This document shows positions 28,877-37,078 of a stretch of DNA of 64,000 nt, piece by piece; positions within the stretch are counted from its first letter, which is position 1, and each line of letters begins with the position of its first letter. The notes under the pieces are model-generated. The model was not told where the DNA came from. It was given only the letters and a program-made list of their open reading frames with translations, and did no database searches. The stretch lies in the NCBI RefSeq assembly GCF_001721045.1, contig NZ_MDER01000070.1, forward strand, positions 124,001 through 188,000. Direction: 5' to 3'. The position numbers were made by a program, and so were the translations under genes. This DNA is from Paenibacillus nuruki. Its GTDB lineage: Bacteria; Bacillota; Bacilli; Paenibacillales; Paenibacillaceae.

Positions 28877-29824
28877 ATGAATAAAATAATAGTCAATCCG
28901 GCCCTTGCCCGAAACCATACACTTGCGAATACATATCAGATTCGCCGGACATTATCGGTTAGTGAATTATCTATCGTCTATGTAGCCAGACATATAGAAC
29001 AGGGTACACTTCATGTAATCAAAGAATTTTTTCCAAGTGCATTGGTACAACGTAAAAAGGATCGTCGGCATATTGATTGTCATGAACCTGGTCTGGGTTC
29101 TAAATATAGAGAAATGTTGGAAACGTTTCGTTCTGAAGCTGAAATATTGAGTCAGATCAATCATCAAGGTATTATTCGTTATGTACAATATTTTGAAGAA
29201 AATGGTACAGCTTATCTTGTCACTGAATATTGCAAAGGCATCACATTGGATCAATTTATGGAAGAACATCCTACAGAAGTAACCAACGATTTTCTGGTAG
29301 AACGACTGGTTCCTGTTATTCGGGCATTGGAATACATACATAGTCTTGGTTATATTCATCGTGATGTGAGACCAAGTAATATTCTGATTGGAGAAGATGG
29401 ACAGACCAAGTTGCTTGATTTTGGTTCGGCTGTGCGTTATCAAGAACGAACGCATACAATTCTGACGACAGCAGGATATTCACCGATTGAATTTTATTCA
29501 GGTCGCTCGGTGCAAGGACCAGTATCGGATATTTATAGTTTGGCGGCTACACTGTATTTCTGCTGTCAGGGTAAAGCACCGATTGATGTACCTAAGCGTC
29601 TATTCCATGATACATTAGAGCCATTACGTGATATGAACAAAGTATCTCCTATTTTAACAAGAGTAATTCATTGGGGATTGGCAGTCTCTGCACAGAAACG
29701 TTGTGCTTCTCTCAAATGGTTCAAAGTCGCTATGCGTGCTGAACGACTGTGGGAACGCAAATTTATTTTGATGAATGGTAAAAAGAAACTAGCAAATGAT
29801 CACAAATCAACGATCAAAAAATAA
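28877..29824 (+). CDS. Atypical serine/threonine protein kinase
   Basis: 315 residues, a kinase domain only, with no membrane segment or PASTA repeat. Residues seen are the ATP-binding lysine in HVIKEFFPS, HRDVRPSNILIG as catalytic loop, LLDFGSAV as the DFG motif, and AGYSPIEFY as activation-loop end. The lysine usual in HRDxKPxN is an arginine. The IKEFFP stretch places it in the bacterial kinase group with IKEYFP and HRDISPDN-like loops, where that lysine is often replaced, so activity is likely retained. ATG 28877 follows AAGGGG by six bases; an earlier ATG (28847) lacks a site. Substrates unknown. Confidence 0.85.
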   Translation: MNKIIVNPALARNHTLANTYQIRRTLSVSELSIVYVARHIEQGTLHVIKEFFPSALVQRKKDRRHIDCHEPGLGSKYREMLETFRSEAEILSQINHQGIIRYVQYFEENGTAYLVTEYCKGITLDQFMEEHPTEVTNDFLVERLVPVIRALEYIHSLGYIHRDVRPSNILIGEDGQTKLLDFGSAVRYQERTHTILTTAGYSPIEFYSGRSVQGPVSDIYSLAATLYFCCQGKAPIDVPKRLFHDTLEPLRDMNKVSPILTRVIHWGLAVSAQKRCASLKWFKVAMRAERLWERKFILMNGKKKLANDHKSTIKK

Positions 29825-29832
29825 ATATCTTT

Positions 29833-29866
29833 AAAGCTTACATCTTTTTAATGTGTAGGCTTTTTT
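29833..29866 (+). terminator. Terminator after the kinase gene
   Basis: AAAGCTTACA pairs with TGTAGGCTTT (one G-U pair) and ends in six T residues. Confidence 0.8.
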
Positions 29867-29931
29867 AACATAGAATATACAATCTTAGAAAATCTTTTAC
29901 ACAAGCAAGCTGTTTAGCATTAAGCTTCTTG

Positions 29932-29940
29932 TGGTATAAT
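29932..29940 (+). promoter_or_regulatory. Extended -10 promoter of the YitT leader
   Basis: TGG-TATAAT; no good -35 is present. Transcription would start near 29947, about 245 nt before the YitT-family start codon. Confidence 0.6.
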
Positions 29941-29982
29941 AAATTTAGCTTTAGAATCTATTAACGAAAGGATCAGGATACC

Positions 29983-30048
29983 ATGGGTCCCCGAAGGATA
30001 CTTCCCCAAAGGACGGTTTGGAAACGTTATGATCTCTCTTATACTTAG
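29983..30048 (+). CDS. Putative leader peptide 1 (21 aa)
   Basis: ATG ten bases after GAAAGGA, too short for a usual gene. The peptide begins MGPRRILPQRTVWK and is rich in arginine/lysine with two prolines. Its stop codon abuts the main leader hairpin, so ribosomes on it could control that hairpin. Confidence 0.45.
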   Translation: MGPRRILPQRTVWKRYDLSYT

Positions 30049-30101
30049 CTCTTCCGTAGAGAACAAGTCACTATAGACCAACTCTAACGGAAGAGGGAAT
30101 C

Positions 30102-30143
30102 ATGTATGCGAAGGACAAAGTCCTCCAAGTTTGCCTCACGTAG
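30102..30143 (+). CDS. Putative leader peptide 2 (13 aa)
   Basis: Encodes MYAKDKVLQVCLT after GAAGAGGG, a ribosome site buried in the right arm of the leader hairpin. It would be translated only when that hairpin is open. Confidence 0.4.
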   Translation: MYAKDKVLQVCLT

Positions 30144-30190
30144 GAGTCGGTCGATATCGATCAAACTTACGAGAAATAGAGGGAGCTTGT

Positions 30191-30922
30191 ATGAGGAGAA
30201 AACAAATGGATAAAACAGTATTAAGGCAGATTGCCATAATACTGCTTGGAACTTTGATTTTAGCGTTTGCTTATTATCACATTAATGTTCAGAATCAATT
30301 GTCAGAAGGCGGATTTGTCGGCTTAGCCCTATTAGGTAAATATGCATTTGGATGGTCACCAGCTTGGACAGCCTTGTTGTTGGATATTCCAGTGATATTA
30401 CTTGCATGGTGGTTGAAAGGTCGCAGATTCATGTTATTTACACTGATTGGAGCACTATCGTTTTCACTATTTTACTCATTATTTGAGCAATTATCGTTGT
30501 TTGTGGTGGACCTGCACGGTAACCTGCTAGCAGCCGCAGTCTTATCTGGGTTGTTAACCGGTCTAGGAGCAGGAATCGTTCTACGATATGGTGGGGCGAC
30601 CGGAGGCGATGATGTGTTGTCCAAATTAATCAGTGATTGGAGTGGCTGGAAGATCGGTAACGTATTTTTTGCAAGTGATGCGATTGTGTTATTGATCTGT
30701 TTGTTCTATTTACCGCTTAAAGAAACAATGTATACTGTTCTTGCAGTATGGATTGCTGGTAAAGTGATCACATGGACAATGACAACATCTTGGCAAATAC
30801 GTTATGTACTACCGATTAAGCGCACTTCCACATTAGCTGTATCTGTGAGTAAAGCAGCTGTAAAACCTATAGCATCTACTCCACAGTCACTACAAATCAA
30901 TAATAAGAGCATCAAAGTATAA
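30191..30922 (+). CDS. YitT-family membrane protein, short form
   Basis: 243 residues with about six hydrophobic segments. Family signatures are SEGGFVGLALLG and GAGIVLRYGGATGGDDVLSKLI. Most YitT/DUF161 proteins are near 280-290 residues and end in a soluble DUF2179 domain; this one ends after the membrane part plus about 35 residues, so that domain seems absent. ATG 30191 follows GAGGG by seven bases; ATG 30206 also has a good site (AGGAGA). Function unknown in the family. The long leader suggests regulated translation. Confidence 0.8.
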   Translation: MRRKQMDKTVLRQIAIILLGTLILAFAYYHINVQNQLSEGGFVGLALLGKYAFGWSPAWTALLLDIPVILLAWWLKGRRFMLFTLIGALSFSLFYSLFEQLSLFVVDLHGNLLAAAVLSGLLTGLGAGIVLRYGGATGGDDVLSKLISDWSGWKIGNVFFASDAIVLLICLFYLPLKETMYTVLAVWIAGKVITWTMTTSWQIRYVLPIKRTSTLAVSVSKAAVKPIASTPQSLQINNKSIKV

Positions 30923-30924
30923 AT

Positions 30925-30967
30925 AAAAGCCGTTCAGTAGATCCTAACGATCATTGAACGGCTTTTT
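30925..30967. terminator. Bidirectional terminator
   Basis: AAAAGCCGTTCA pairs with TGAACGGCTTTT. T runs on both strands serve the YitT gene and the convergent MFS gene. Confidence 0.88.
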
Positions 30968-30972
30968 GCTAT

Positions 30973-32175
30973 TTATTTGACAAGTGCTCTTTTTTCAACC
31001 AAATAATAACTAAGGATAGATCCTAAAATACCGACTACAGCAACAGCGCCACCAATCAGTGGAACGTAAGGTAAGCCGAGATGGGTAATAACAACGCCAC
31101 CGAGAAAAGCACCCCCTGCATTACCCAAATTCAATGCAGAGTGACTGGAAGTGGCTGCAAGTCTTGGCGCTTCATGGGCTAGATTCATAATACGAATCTG
31201 AATACCTGGCATGATACCAAAGGCCGCTGCACCCCAGAGAAATACGAATAGAAGCGTTAAGATCTGATTGTGAAGAACAGTAGATAGAATAACCAGCAAG
31301 ATCACTAGAATGGTAAATGTTACGATCAATGAAGGCATTAACTTCCAATCGGCTAGCTTACCGCCTATAATATTACCTAATGTTACACCTACACCAAACA
31401 TCACTAGAATCCATGTGACACTATGTTCTTGGAATCCGCTCACATCGGTGAGTAGAGGCGTAATGTAGGTAAATACAGTAAACATACTTCCACAGCCAAA
31501 AGCACCGGTGAATAAAATAAGCAGAACTTGCGGATTGATCAGACTACGGAACTCTTTGGCAAGGCTAGAAGGCCCTGATTGCTCGATCTTTGGAATTAAG
31601 AAAAAGATACCGACTAGCGAAATCATTCCCATAATCGTTATCGCACCGAAAGAAGCACGCCAGCCTAAATATTGTCCGATAAAGGTACCGAAAGGAACGC
31701 CGATAATATTAGCGATGGTAAGTCCAGCGAGAACCATCGAGACGGCACTGGCTCGTTTTTCCGGTCGTACCAATCGTGCAGCTATCAATGAACTTGCTCC
31801 CAGAAAAGTACCGTGTGCTAATGCAGTAACTAGACGCGAAGCCATTAACAGACTATAGTTTGGAGCGATGACAGCAAGTGCATTACCCAGTATAAAAATA
31901 ATCATAAGCAGACAGAGCAATTGTTTCTGCGGAATGCGATGCGTTAATACCGTCAGTACAGGAGCGCCGACAGCCACTCCAAGCGCATAGCTGGTAATGA
32001 GTTGCCCTGCTTGTGGAATAGTGACTTGAAGATCACTGGCTACATTAGGCAATAAACCCATAATCACAAATTCAGTCATGCCGATCGCAAAAGCACCAGC
32101 AGTGAGACAGAATAGTGCTGCCGGGAAACGATCATTTTGCGGTGAAACTTGTTCTTGCGTAACAGATGGTTGCAT
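30973..32175 (-). CDS. MFS transporter, DHA1 drug/metabolite efflux type
   Basis: 400 residues with about twelve membrane segments. The first segment LTAGAFAIGMTEFVIMGLLPNVASDL is diagnostic for the AraJ/YdhP/PbuE-like branch of the DHA1 family, which exports sugars, nucleosides or drugs. The loop after helix 2 (LTHRIPQKQLL) is the motif-A position, though degenerate. The ribosome site AGGAGA precedes the ATG. Substrate cannot be told; no regulator is adjacent. Confidence 0.88.
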   Translation of the reverse strand: MQPSVTQEQVSPQNDRFPAALFCLTAGAFAIGMTEFVIMGLLPNVASDLQVTIPQAGQLITSYALGVAVGAPVLTVLTHRIPQKQLLCLLMIIFILGNALAVIAPNYSLLMASRLVTALAHGTFLGASSLIAARLVRPEKRASAVSMVLAGLTIANIIGVPFGTFIGQYLGWRASFGAITIMGMISLVGIFFLIPKIEQSGPSSLAKEFRSLINPQVLLILFTGAFGCGSMFTVFTYITPLLTDVSGFQEHSVTWILVMFGVGVTLGNIIGGKLADWKLMPSLIVTFTILVILLVILSTVLHNQILTLLFVFLWGAAAFGIMPGIQIRIMNLAHEAPRLAATSSHSALNLGNAGGAFLGGVVITHLGLPYVPLIGGAVAVVGILGSILSYYLVEKRALVK

Positions 32176-32297
32176 ACATTCTCTCCTATTTTCTGAAATG
32201 TGCTATTTTTTCTCTATATTTTCTGTATGTACATAGTAACATTTAAAATTCAAAGTGAGTATAGATGTACTCAAATCCCACTTAAAGGAGCTTTCTA

Positions 32298-32855
32298 ATG
32301 TTAACAGCCAAACAAGAGGTGCAATTAAGTAAATATATGAGTTTGATTTTGCGACATACGCCTGAGCAATACGGCATTGTACTTGATGCTCGTGATGGTT
32401 CTTGTCCTTTAGAAGAATTAGTACATGTGTTACGTGAGCAAAAAGGATGGAGCAATATTACAGAAGCCGATATTCGTCAGGTTGTTGAACAATCAGACAA
32501 ACAGCGTTTTGAAATCAACGATAATCGGATCAAAGCAAGATATGGGCATAGCCATACCCAAGTTCAATACGAACAAGGAACACCACCAGCGATCCTATAT
32601 CATGGCACTCATGAACAAGCAGTAACAGCAATAGAGCAGCAAGGTCTTCTGCCTATGAATCGTCAGTATGTCCATTTATCAGCCAGTACACATTTTGCAG
32701 AATTAGCAGGGAAGCGTAGAGGATCATTAGTGCTTTTACAAGTAGATACGGTTCAAGCGATTGCAGAAGGTGTAACGTTTTATTTTGCAGGTCATGAAGT
32801 CTGGTTGTCTGGTCCCATTCCTGCACATTGTCTTACACGTGTAGCTAAGGGCTAA
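32298..32855 (+). CDS. kptA: RNA 2'-phosphotransferase KptA/Tpt1
   Basis: 185 residues. The N-terminal winged-helix part reads LSKYMSLILRHTPEQYGIVLD, and the C-terminal ADP-ribosyl-transfer fold has ARYGHSH, LYHGTHEQAVTAIEQQGLLPM and RQYVHLS, with the catalytic Arg-His-Arg-Arg set plausible. The enzyme removes an internal 2'-phosphate from RNA using NAD. In eukaryotes it completes tRNA splicing; bacteria lack that pathway, so the natural substrate is unclear. AAAGGAG precedes the ATG. Stands alone between oppositely directed genes. Confidence 0.93.
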   Translation: MLTAKQEVQLSKYMSLILRHTPEQYGIVLDARDGSCPLEELVHVLREQKGWSNITEADIRQVVEQSDKQRFEINDNRIKARYGHSHTQVQYEQGTPPAILYHGTHEQAVTAIEQQGLLPMNRQYVHLSASTHFAELAGKRRGSLVLLQVDTVQAIAEGVTFYFAGHEVWLSGPIPAHCLTRVAKG

Positions 32856-32907
32856 TCATATAGATGTAGAGATAAGTCAATTCAATCTACGTCATAAAAG
32901 TCAAAGA

Positions 32908-32937
32908 AAAGGGGAGCGATCATACATCGCTCCCTTT
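32908..32937. terminator. Terminator between kptA and the LLM oxidoreductase
   Basis: GGGAGCGAT pairs with ATCGCTCCC around CATAC, with A- and T-rich flanks usable on both strands. Confidence 0.75.
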
Positions 32938-32976
32938 ATCATCTTAAGTTGTAATCTATTAGATCTTAGAAAAGAC

Positions 32977-33993
32977 TTAAGCTTGTAGTTCAAACGCTTC
33001 TGCTAGTAAACGATATGATTTTAATCGAGCTTCCGTATTGTGGATAGCAGATACGACGAGCAATTCGTCAGTCTGAAAATCTTTGGCAAACTGAAGCATT
33101 TTTTCTTTTACTTGATCAGGTGTACCCACTACACGAAAACGACGAGTATCTTGAATATGTGCGATTTCAGAATTGGTATACGGATATTCTGCTGCTGTTT
33201 TGGCAGAAGGGAGATAAGGCATCGGACGATTTTCACGCAACATCAAGAAATAGAGATCATTACTACGCATATGATATTCTGCTTCTTCTTCTGTCTCTGC
33301 ACAAGACACCGTAATTGCTGCTAATGACTTGGGTGTAGAAGACATGAGTGATGGTTTGAAGCTTTCTTTGTAATGAGCTACAGCATCTTCTCCACCTACT
33401 GTTCCAAAAAACTGAGCAAACGCATAAGAAGCACCTGTCATCGCCGCTAGGTCAGCTGTTCCACCACTAGAACCGAGTAACCATAATTCAGGAGCAGTCT
33501 CAATACTTGGTTCAGCAATCAATCCAGGAAAACGATGATCTGCTGGCAAAGCATCATTCAGATAAGCAATCAAATCGACAATCTGTTGAGGATAACGATC
33601 TGATGCATGCATAGAAGGGAATTTGCCTTCTTGAAGAGCACGTGTAGCTAAAGGCATACCTCCAGGAGCACGACCTACACCCAGATCAATACGATTAGGG
33701 TACAGAGCTTCAAGTAGACGGAAATTTTCAGCTACTTTGTAAGCACTATAGTGAGGAAGCATAATACCACCTGAACCAACACGAATCCGTGAAGTCAGGG
33801 CGGCTACATGAGCGATTAATACTTCAGGGCTTGAATGAGCCAGACTTGGAGACGCATGATGTTCTGACATCCAGAATCTTGAAAAGCCTAAACGATCTGC
33901 TTCTTGCGCTAATTTTAATGTGTTGGCTAGAGCATCTTTGGCATCTTCGCCTTCGTTAATATGGGATTGATCCAGTACGCCTAATTTCAACAT
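32977..33993 (-). CDS. Luciferase-like flavin-dependent oxidoreductase
   Basis: 338 residues of the LLM class (bacterial-luciferase fold, TIM barrel, uses reduced FMN). Signatures: RFWMSEHHASPSLAHSSPEVLIAHVAA, RVGSGGIMLPHYSAYKVAENFRLLEALYPNRIDLGVGRAPGG in consecutive blocks, and WLLGSSGG. This is the group 1 type found in B. subtilis YwcH/YceB-like proteins. AGGTGA precedes the ATG. The substrate is unknown. Confidence 0.88.
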   Translation of the reverse strand: MLKLGVLDQSHINEGEDAKDALANTLKLAQEADRLGFSRFWMSEHHASPSLAHSSPEVLIAHVAALTSRIRVGSGGIMLPHYSAYKVAENFRLLEALYPNRIDLGVGRAPGGMPLATRALQEGKFPSMHASDRYPQQIVDLIAYLNDALPADHRFPGLIAEPSIETAPELWLLGSSGGTADLAAMTGASYAFAQFFGTVGGEDAVAHYKESFKPSLMSSTPKSLAAITVSCAETEEEAEYHMRSNDLYFLMLRENRPMPYLPSAKTAAEYPYTNSEIAHIQDTRRFRVVGTPDQVKEKMLQFAKDFQTDELLVVSAIHNTEARLKSYRLLAEAFELQA

Positions 33994-34170
33994 ATATAGT
34001 CACCTCTGTGTAGGATTAAAGTATGATCATTGTAACTTTTCAATACTACGTTACTTTAATAGTGTAACCTAAATAGTCTGTCTTGTCCCATCGCACACAA
34101 AAAATCCACAAAAGGAGGGGAATCCTTCTGTGGATTAAAGACATCAAATAAAGAGTATATTTACATTGTT

Positions 34171-34743
34171 CTATTCTAAATTAGCATGATTGCTAAACAT
34201 GGCCGCGGAGTCGCCACCACGATGCTCCATTAAGCGAAGCATTAATCCATCGAAAAATAATAATACAGTCTGTTCAAACAATGAACCCATCGGTTGAACC
34301 GTCTCATATTGATTATGATCAGCAGGATCTTTAGGAGAACCAGGCAATTTGACCGTTAATGCAGATTTCTGACCGATCGTTGATTCAGGAAAAATCGTCA
34401 CTGCGGCAATCGTTACTTCAGCTTGTTGCGCTTTTTCAGCCATCAACACGAGACCTTGTGTTTCTCCTGAACCGGAAGCGATAATCAGCAGATCACCTTT
34501 TCCAGCACGCGGAGTAACCGTCTCACCAACCACATAAGCTTTCAGTCCCAATTGCATTAAGCGCATAGCCAATGCTTTTGCCATAAGACCGGAGCGTCCT
34601 GCACCAGCTACAAAGACTTGGCGTGCTGACAAAATCTGTTGTACCAGTGCTTCTGCTTCGACTTCAGGAATAGCCGCAAGTGTACGTTCTAATTCTTGAA
34701 TAATACGGTCGAAATGTTTGGAGATTCCTGCTTGGTTACTCAT
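34171..34743 (-). CDS. hxlB: 6-phospho-3-hexuloisomerase
   Basis: 190-residue SIS-domain isomerase that turns hexulose-6-phosphate into fructose-6-phosphate, the second step of the ribulose monophosphate route for formaldehyde fixation. Features seen are FVAGAGRSGLMAKALAMRLMQLG, IIASGSGETQGLVLMAEKA and QYETVQPMGSLFEQTVLLFFD. It starts four bases after hxlA in the same operon. Confidence 0.95.
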   Translation of the reverse strand: MSNQAGISKHFDRIIQELERTLAAIPEVEAEALVQQILSARQVFVAGAGRSGLMAKALAMRLMQLGLKAYVVGETVTPRAGKGDLLIIASGSGETQGLVLMAEKAQQAEVTIAAVTIFPESTIGQKSALTVKLPGSPKDPADHNQYETVQPMGSLFEQTVLLFFDGLMLRLMEHRGGDSAAMFSNHANLE

Positions 34744-34747
34744 CGTA

Positions 34748-35380
34748 TTACCCTTGAGTGATCAAGTCGCGGATTTTAGAAGCTACGCCAGCTTTATCGT
34801 CTTGACCTGTAATTCCGCCACCAACGATGATTAGATCAGGGTTAGCTTTGATTGCTTCTGGCAATGTTTCTAATTTGATACCACCAGCGATAGCAGTTTT
34901 AGAGTTTTTAACTACACTTTTGATTGTAGCTAAGTCTTCAAATGGATTTTGACCTGCTGCTTGACCATCATAACCTGTGTGTACACAGATATAGTCTACG
35001 CCTAGTGCGTCTAATTCTTTAGCACGAGTTGCGATATCTTTAACATTGATCATATCAACCAATACTTTGCTACCTTGTTTTTTAGCTTCGTCTACACAAC
35101 CTTTGATTGTAAGGTCATTACTTGCACCTAGAACAGTTACGATGTCTGCACCAGCTTCAGAAGCTTTCATTACTTCATAACCACCTGCATCCATAATTTT
35201 AAGATCAGCTAATACTTTCAAGTGAGGGAAAGCTTCTTTCATAGCTTTAACTGCATGAAGACCTTCGTTAATTACGATCGGTGTACCAATTTCTACGATA
35301 TCAATAAAAGGTGCTACTTCTTTTACAAGAGCAATACCTTCAGGGATGTTAACCAAGTCTAACGCTAATTGAAGTTCCAT
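34748..35380 (-). CDS. hxlA: 3-hexulose-6-phosphate synthase
   Basis: 210-residue TIM-barrel enzyme of the orotidine-decarboxylase superfamily. It condenses formaldehyde with ribulose-5-phosphate. Signatures are MELQLALDLVNIPEG, VDIVEIGTPIVINEG, LADLKIMDAG (catalytic DxKxxD), YICVHTGYDGQA and AGGIKLET. GGAGGAAT is upstream of the ATG. Divergent hxlR is the expected activator. Confidence 0.96.
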   Translation of the reverse strand: MELQLALDLVNIPEGIALVKEVAPFIDIVEIGTPIVINEGLHAVKAMKEAFPHLKVLADLKIMDAGGYEVMKASEAGADIVTVLGASNDLTIKGCVDEAKKQGSKVLVDMINVKDIATRAKELDALGVDYICVHTGYDGQAAGQNPFEDLATIKSVVKNSKTAIAGGIKLETLPEAIKANPDLIIVGGGITGQDDKAGVASKIRDLITQG

Positions 35381-35527
35381 AATATATAATTCCTCCTAGT
35401 TGTATGTTGCGTTCGTTCTACCTATCGTTCAATGATGACTCCTAATGATCAGATCATTATTCCACACAAAGTGGATAGCCATCATCGACGTATTGCTAGT
35501 ATAAATCAAAAGGTGCTATTTCCGTAA

Positions 35528-35579
35528 GTACGCACTTTTTAATTACATAGTGTCTAAAAGTATACTGTCAGCACTTTTT
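35528..35579. promoter_or_regulatory. Direct repeats in the hxlA-hxlR intergenic region
   Basis: GTACGCACTTTTT (35528-35540) and GTCAGCACTTTTT (35567-35579), 39 bp apart. B. subtilis HxlR binds two direct repeats upstream of hxlAB, so these are candidate HxlR sites. A possible hxlA -10 (TATACT, minus, 35504-35499) lies beyond them, and an hxlR -10 (TATAAT, 35584-35589) follows the second repeat. Confidence 0.5.
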
Positions 35580-35670
35580 TAGCTATAATAGAGAGATCAT
35601 AAAGAAATAGAACTGTGTAGCAGACCATACTAGAGCATATGTTATTATCCCAATTGGAGGAATCTCAATC

Positions 35671-36030
35671 ATGCGTGAACGTATATTTAATTGTGAGAAA
35701 GAATTAACCCTATCGGTCATCGGGGGAAAATGGAAGATGTTAATCTTATGGCATCTGGGTAAAAGCGGTACAAAACGATTCGGCGAACTTAAAGCTTTGA
35801 TTCCTGGAATCACTCAACGGATGTTAGTCAGTCAATTGCGTGAACTGGAAGAAGACTTGATTGTTCATCGTGAAGTCTATCCTGTTGTTCCGCCTAAAGT
35901 AGAATATTCGTTAACTGAAATGGGTGAAACATTGATGCCAATTTTGGATGCGATGTATAACTGGGGCAAACATTATATGGATGTGGCAGAGATCGAACCT
36001 GTGGAGATCAAGCCTGCTTCATGGAATTAA
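35671..36030 (+). CDS. hxlR: HxlR-type transcriptional activator
   Basis: 119-residue winged-helix regulator. It shows [58 protein letters not shown] and [23 protein letters not shown], all diagnostic of the HxlR family. The single N-terminal cysteine is the one proposed to sense formaldehyde or other electrophiles. The divergent arrangement to hxlAB equals that of B. subtilis, supporting the specific name. Confidence 0.9.
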   Translation: MRERIFNCEKELTLSVIGGKWKMLILWHLGKSGTKRFGELKALIPGITQRMLVSQLRELEEDLIVHREVYPVVPPKVEYSLTEMGETLMPILDAMYNWGKHYMDVAEIEPVEIKPASWN

Positions 36031-36063
36031 TTTATAAACTGAATAAATATAAGTCAGTACAAT

Positions 36064-36111
36064 AAAAGCGAGCAGAGATCGGTAGTTAATGACCGTGTAT
36101 GCTCGCTTTTT
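36064..36111 (+). terminator. Terminator after hxlR
   Basis: AAAAGCGAGCA pairs with TGCTCGCTTTT; a CGGT/ACCG pair extends it inside. Confidence 0.85.
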
Positions 36112-36250
36112 GCTATATGTAAAAAGTGTATATGATCGTTAGCATATGACTTCTGTGAGGACAATTTAAAGCGATATAGAATAAATAGTGTGTAATTGGG
36201 GTATACATAGTAAAGACCGAATCTTTTTTGCCTATAGGAGGACAATAACA

Positions 36251-36895
36251 ATGAATATCGCAATTATTGGAGCTAATGGACAGATTGGTAAAATCTTAAC
36301 TACTCAATTAGCAGCAAATCAACATAAAGTCAGTGCTGTTATTCGCAAGCCTGAACAAGCAGAAGCATTAGAAAAAGTAGGTGCACAAGCTGTACTTGCT
36401 GATCTTGAAGGATCAGTAGAGGATCTGACCAAAGTACTTCAAGGAGCAGATGCAGTTGTTTTTGCAGCAGGTTCTGGCGGAAGCACAGGCGCAGACAAAA
36501 CGTTACTGATTGATCTGGATGGAGCTGTGAAAAGTATGGAAGCTGCGGAAAAAGCAGGAATTTCACGCTTTATTCTAGTCAGTGCATTATATGCAGAAGA
36601 TCGTACACAATGGCCAGATGATATGAAAACCTATTATGTAGCCAAACATTATGCGGATAAAATGTTAGAAGCGAGTTCACTGGATTACACGATTATTCGT
36701 CCGGGTGGACTATTGAATGATGCAGGTACAGGTAAAGTTAAACTGGTTGAACATTTAGGAGAAAAAGGCAGTATTCCACGCGAAGATGTTGCTTCAGTGA
36801 TTGCTAGCATTTTAGACCAGTCCAGTACGTACCGCCGTTCGTTTGACCTTGTATCCGGTGATGATACAGTTGAGCAAGCGATTCAATCTGTATAA
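36251..36895 (+). CDS. NAD(P)-binding, atypical short-chain-dehydrogenase-like protein
   Basis: 214 residues starting MNIAIIGANGQIGKILTTQL, a Rossmann GxxGxxG fold of the NmrA/YhfK-like atypical SDR group. Other conserved parts are DAVVFAAGSGG, FILVSALYAEDR, YYVAKHYADKMLEAS and YTIIRPGGLLND. The start follows AGGAGG by nine bases. Such proteins often act as NADPH sensors or reductases in redox stress. Single gene between terminators. Confidence 0.85.
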   Translation: MNIAIIGANGQIGKILTTQLAANQHKVSAVIRKPEQAEALEKVGAQAVLADLEGSVEDLTKVLQGADAVVFAAGSGGSTGADKTLLIDLDGAVKSMEAAEKAGISRFILVSALYAEDRTQWPDDMKTYYVAKHYADKMLEASSLDYTIIRPGGLLNDAGTGKVKLVEHLGEKGSIPREDVASVIASILDQSSTYRRSFDLVSGDDTVEQAIQSV

Positions 36896-36945
36896 ACACC
36901 AATTAGCTATGAAATAAGTATTGAATCTATTTTATAAGTGAATGG

Positions 36946-36984
36946 AAAAGAGGCACAGATGATGTATTAGTCTGTGCCTCTTTT
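36946..36984 (+). terminator. Terminator after the SDR-like gene
   Basis: AAAAGAGGCACAGA pairs perfectly with TCTGTGCCTCTTTT. Confidence 0.9.
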
Positions 36985-37078
36985 GTATATTCTTCATATT
37001 TATAGTGTTTCTGTCGATAATAATAGTTATAAAAACTTATCAATTACATACATTACACAGTAGCAAGGAGTACAAATA

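Larger units (their letters stand above)
29947..30190 (+). promoter_or_regulatory. Long structured leader of the YitT-family gene
   Basis: About 245 nt containing, in order: a short ORF (29983-30048); a 13-bp stem with one bulge (30049-30061 with 30082-30095) that starts just after the first ORF's stop and covers the ribosome site of the second; a second short ORF (30102-30143) with an internal AGGAC-AAA-GTCCT hairpin (30112-30124); and a GGTCG-ATAT-CGATC hairpin before the gene's own ribosome site. The arrangement resembles translation-dependent attenuators. It lacks motifs of riboswitches I know, including the guanidine-I class found upstream of yxkD, a yitT relative. Confidence 0.6.

Noticed and set aside
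28967-29455. 162-codon minus-strand ORF inside the kinase gene
   Set aside because: Antisense shadow; residues are Phe/Ile/Thr-rich as expected from reversed codons.
29983-30143. Guanidine-I (ykkC/yxkD) riboswitch in the YitT leader
   Set aside because: The class occurs before yxkD, a YitT relative, but conserved parts such as CTAGGGTTCCG and the GGATAAAAGCCC-like end are not present.
30131-30190. Longer YitT protein from TTG 30131
   Set aside because: The extension is arginine-rich and lies in the structured leader; ATG 30191 and ATG 30206 both have strong ribosome sites.
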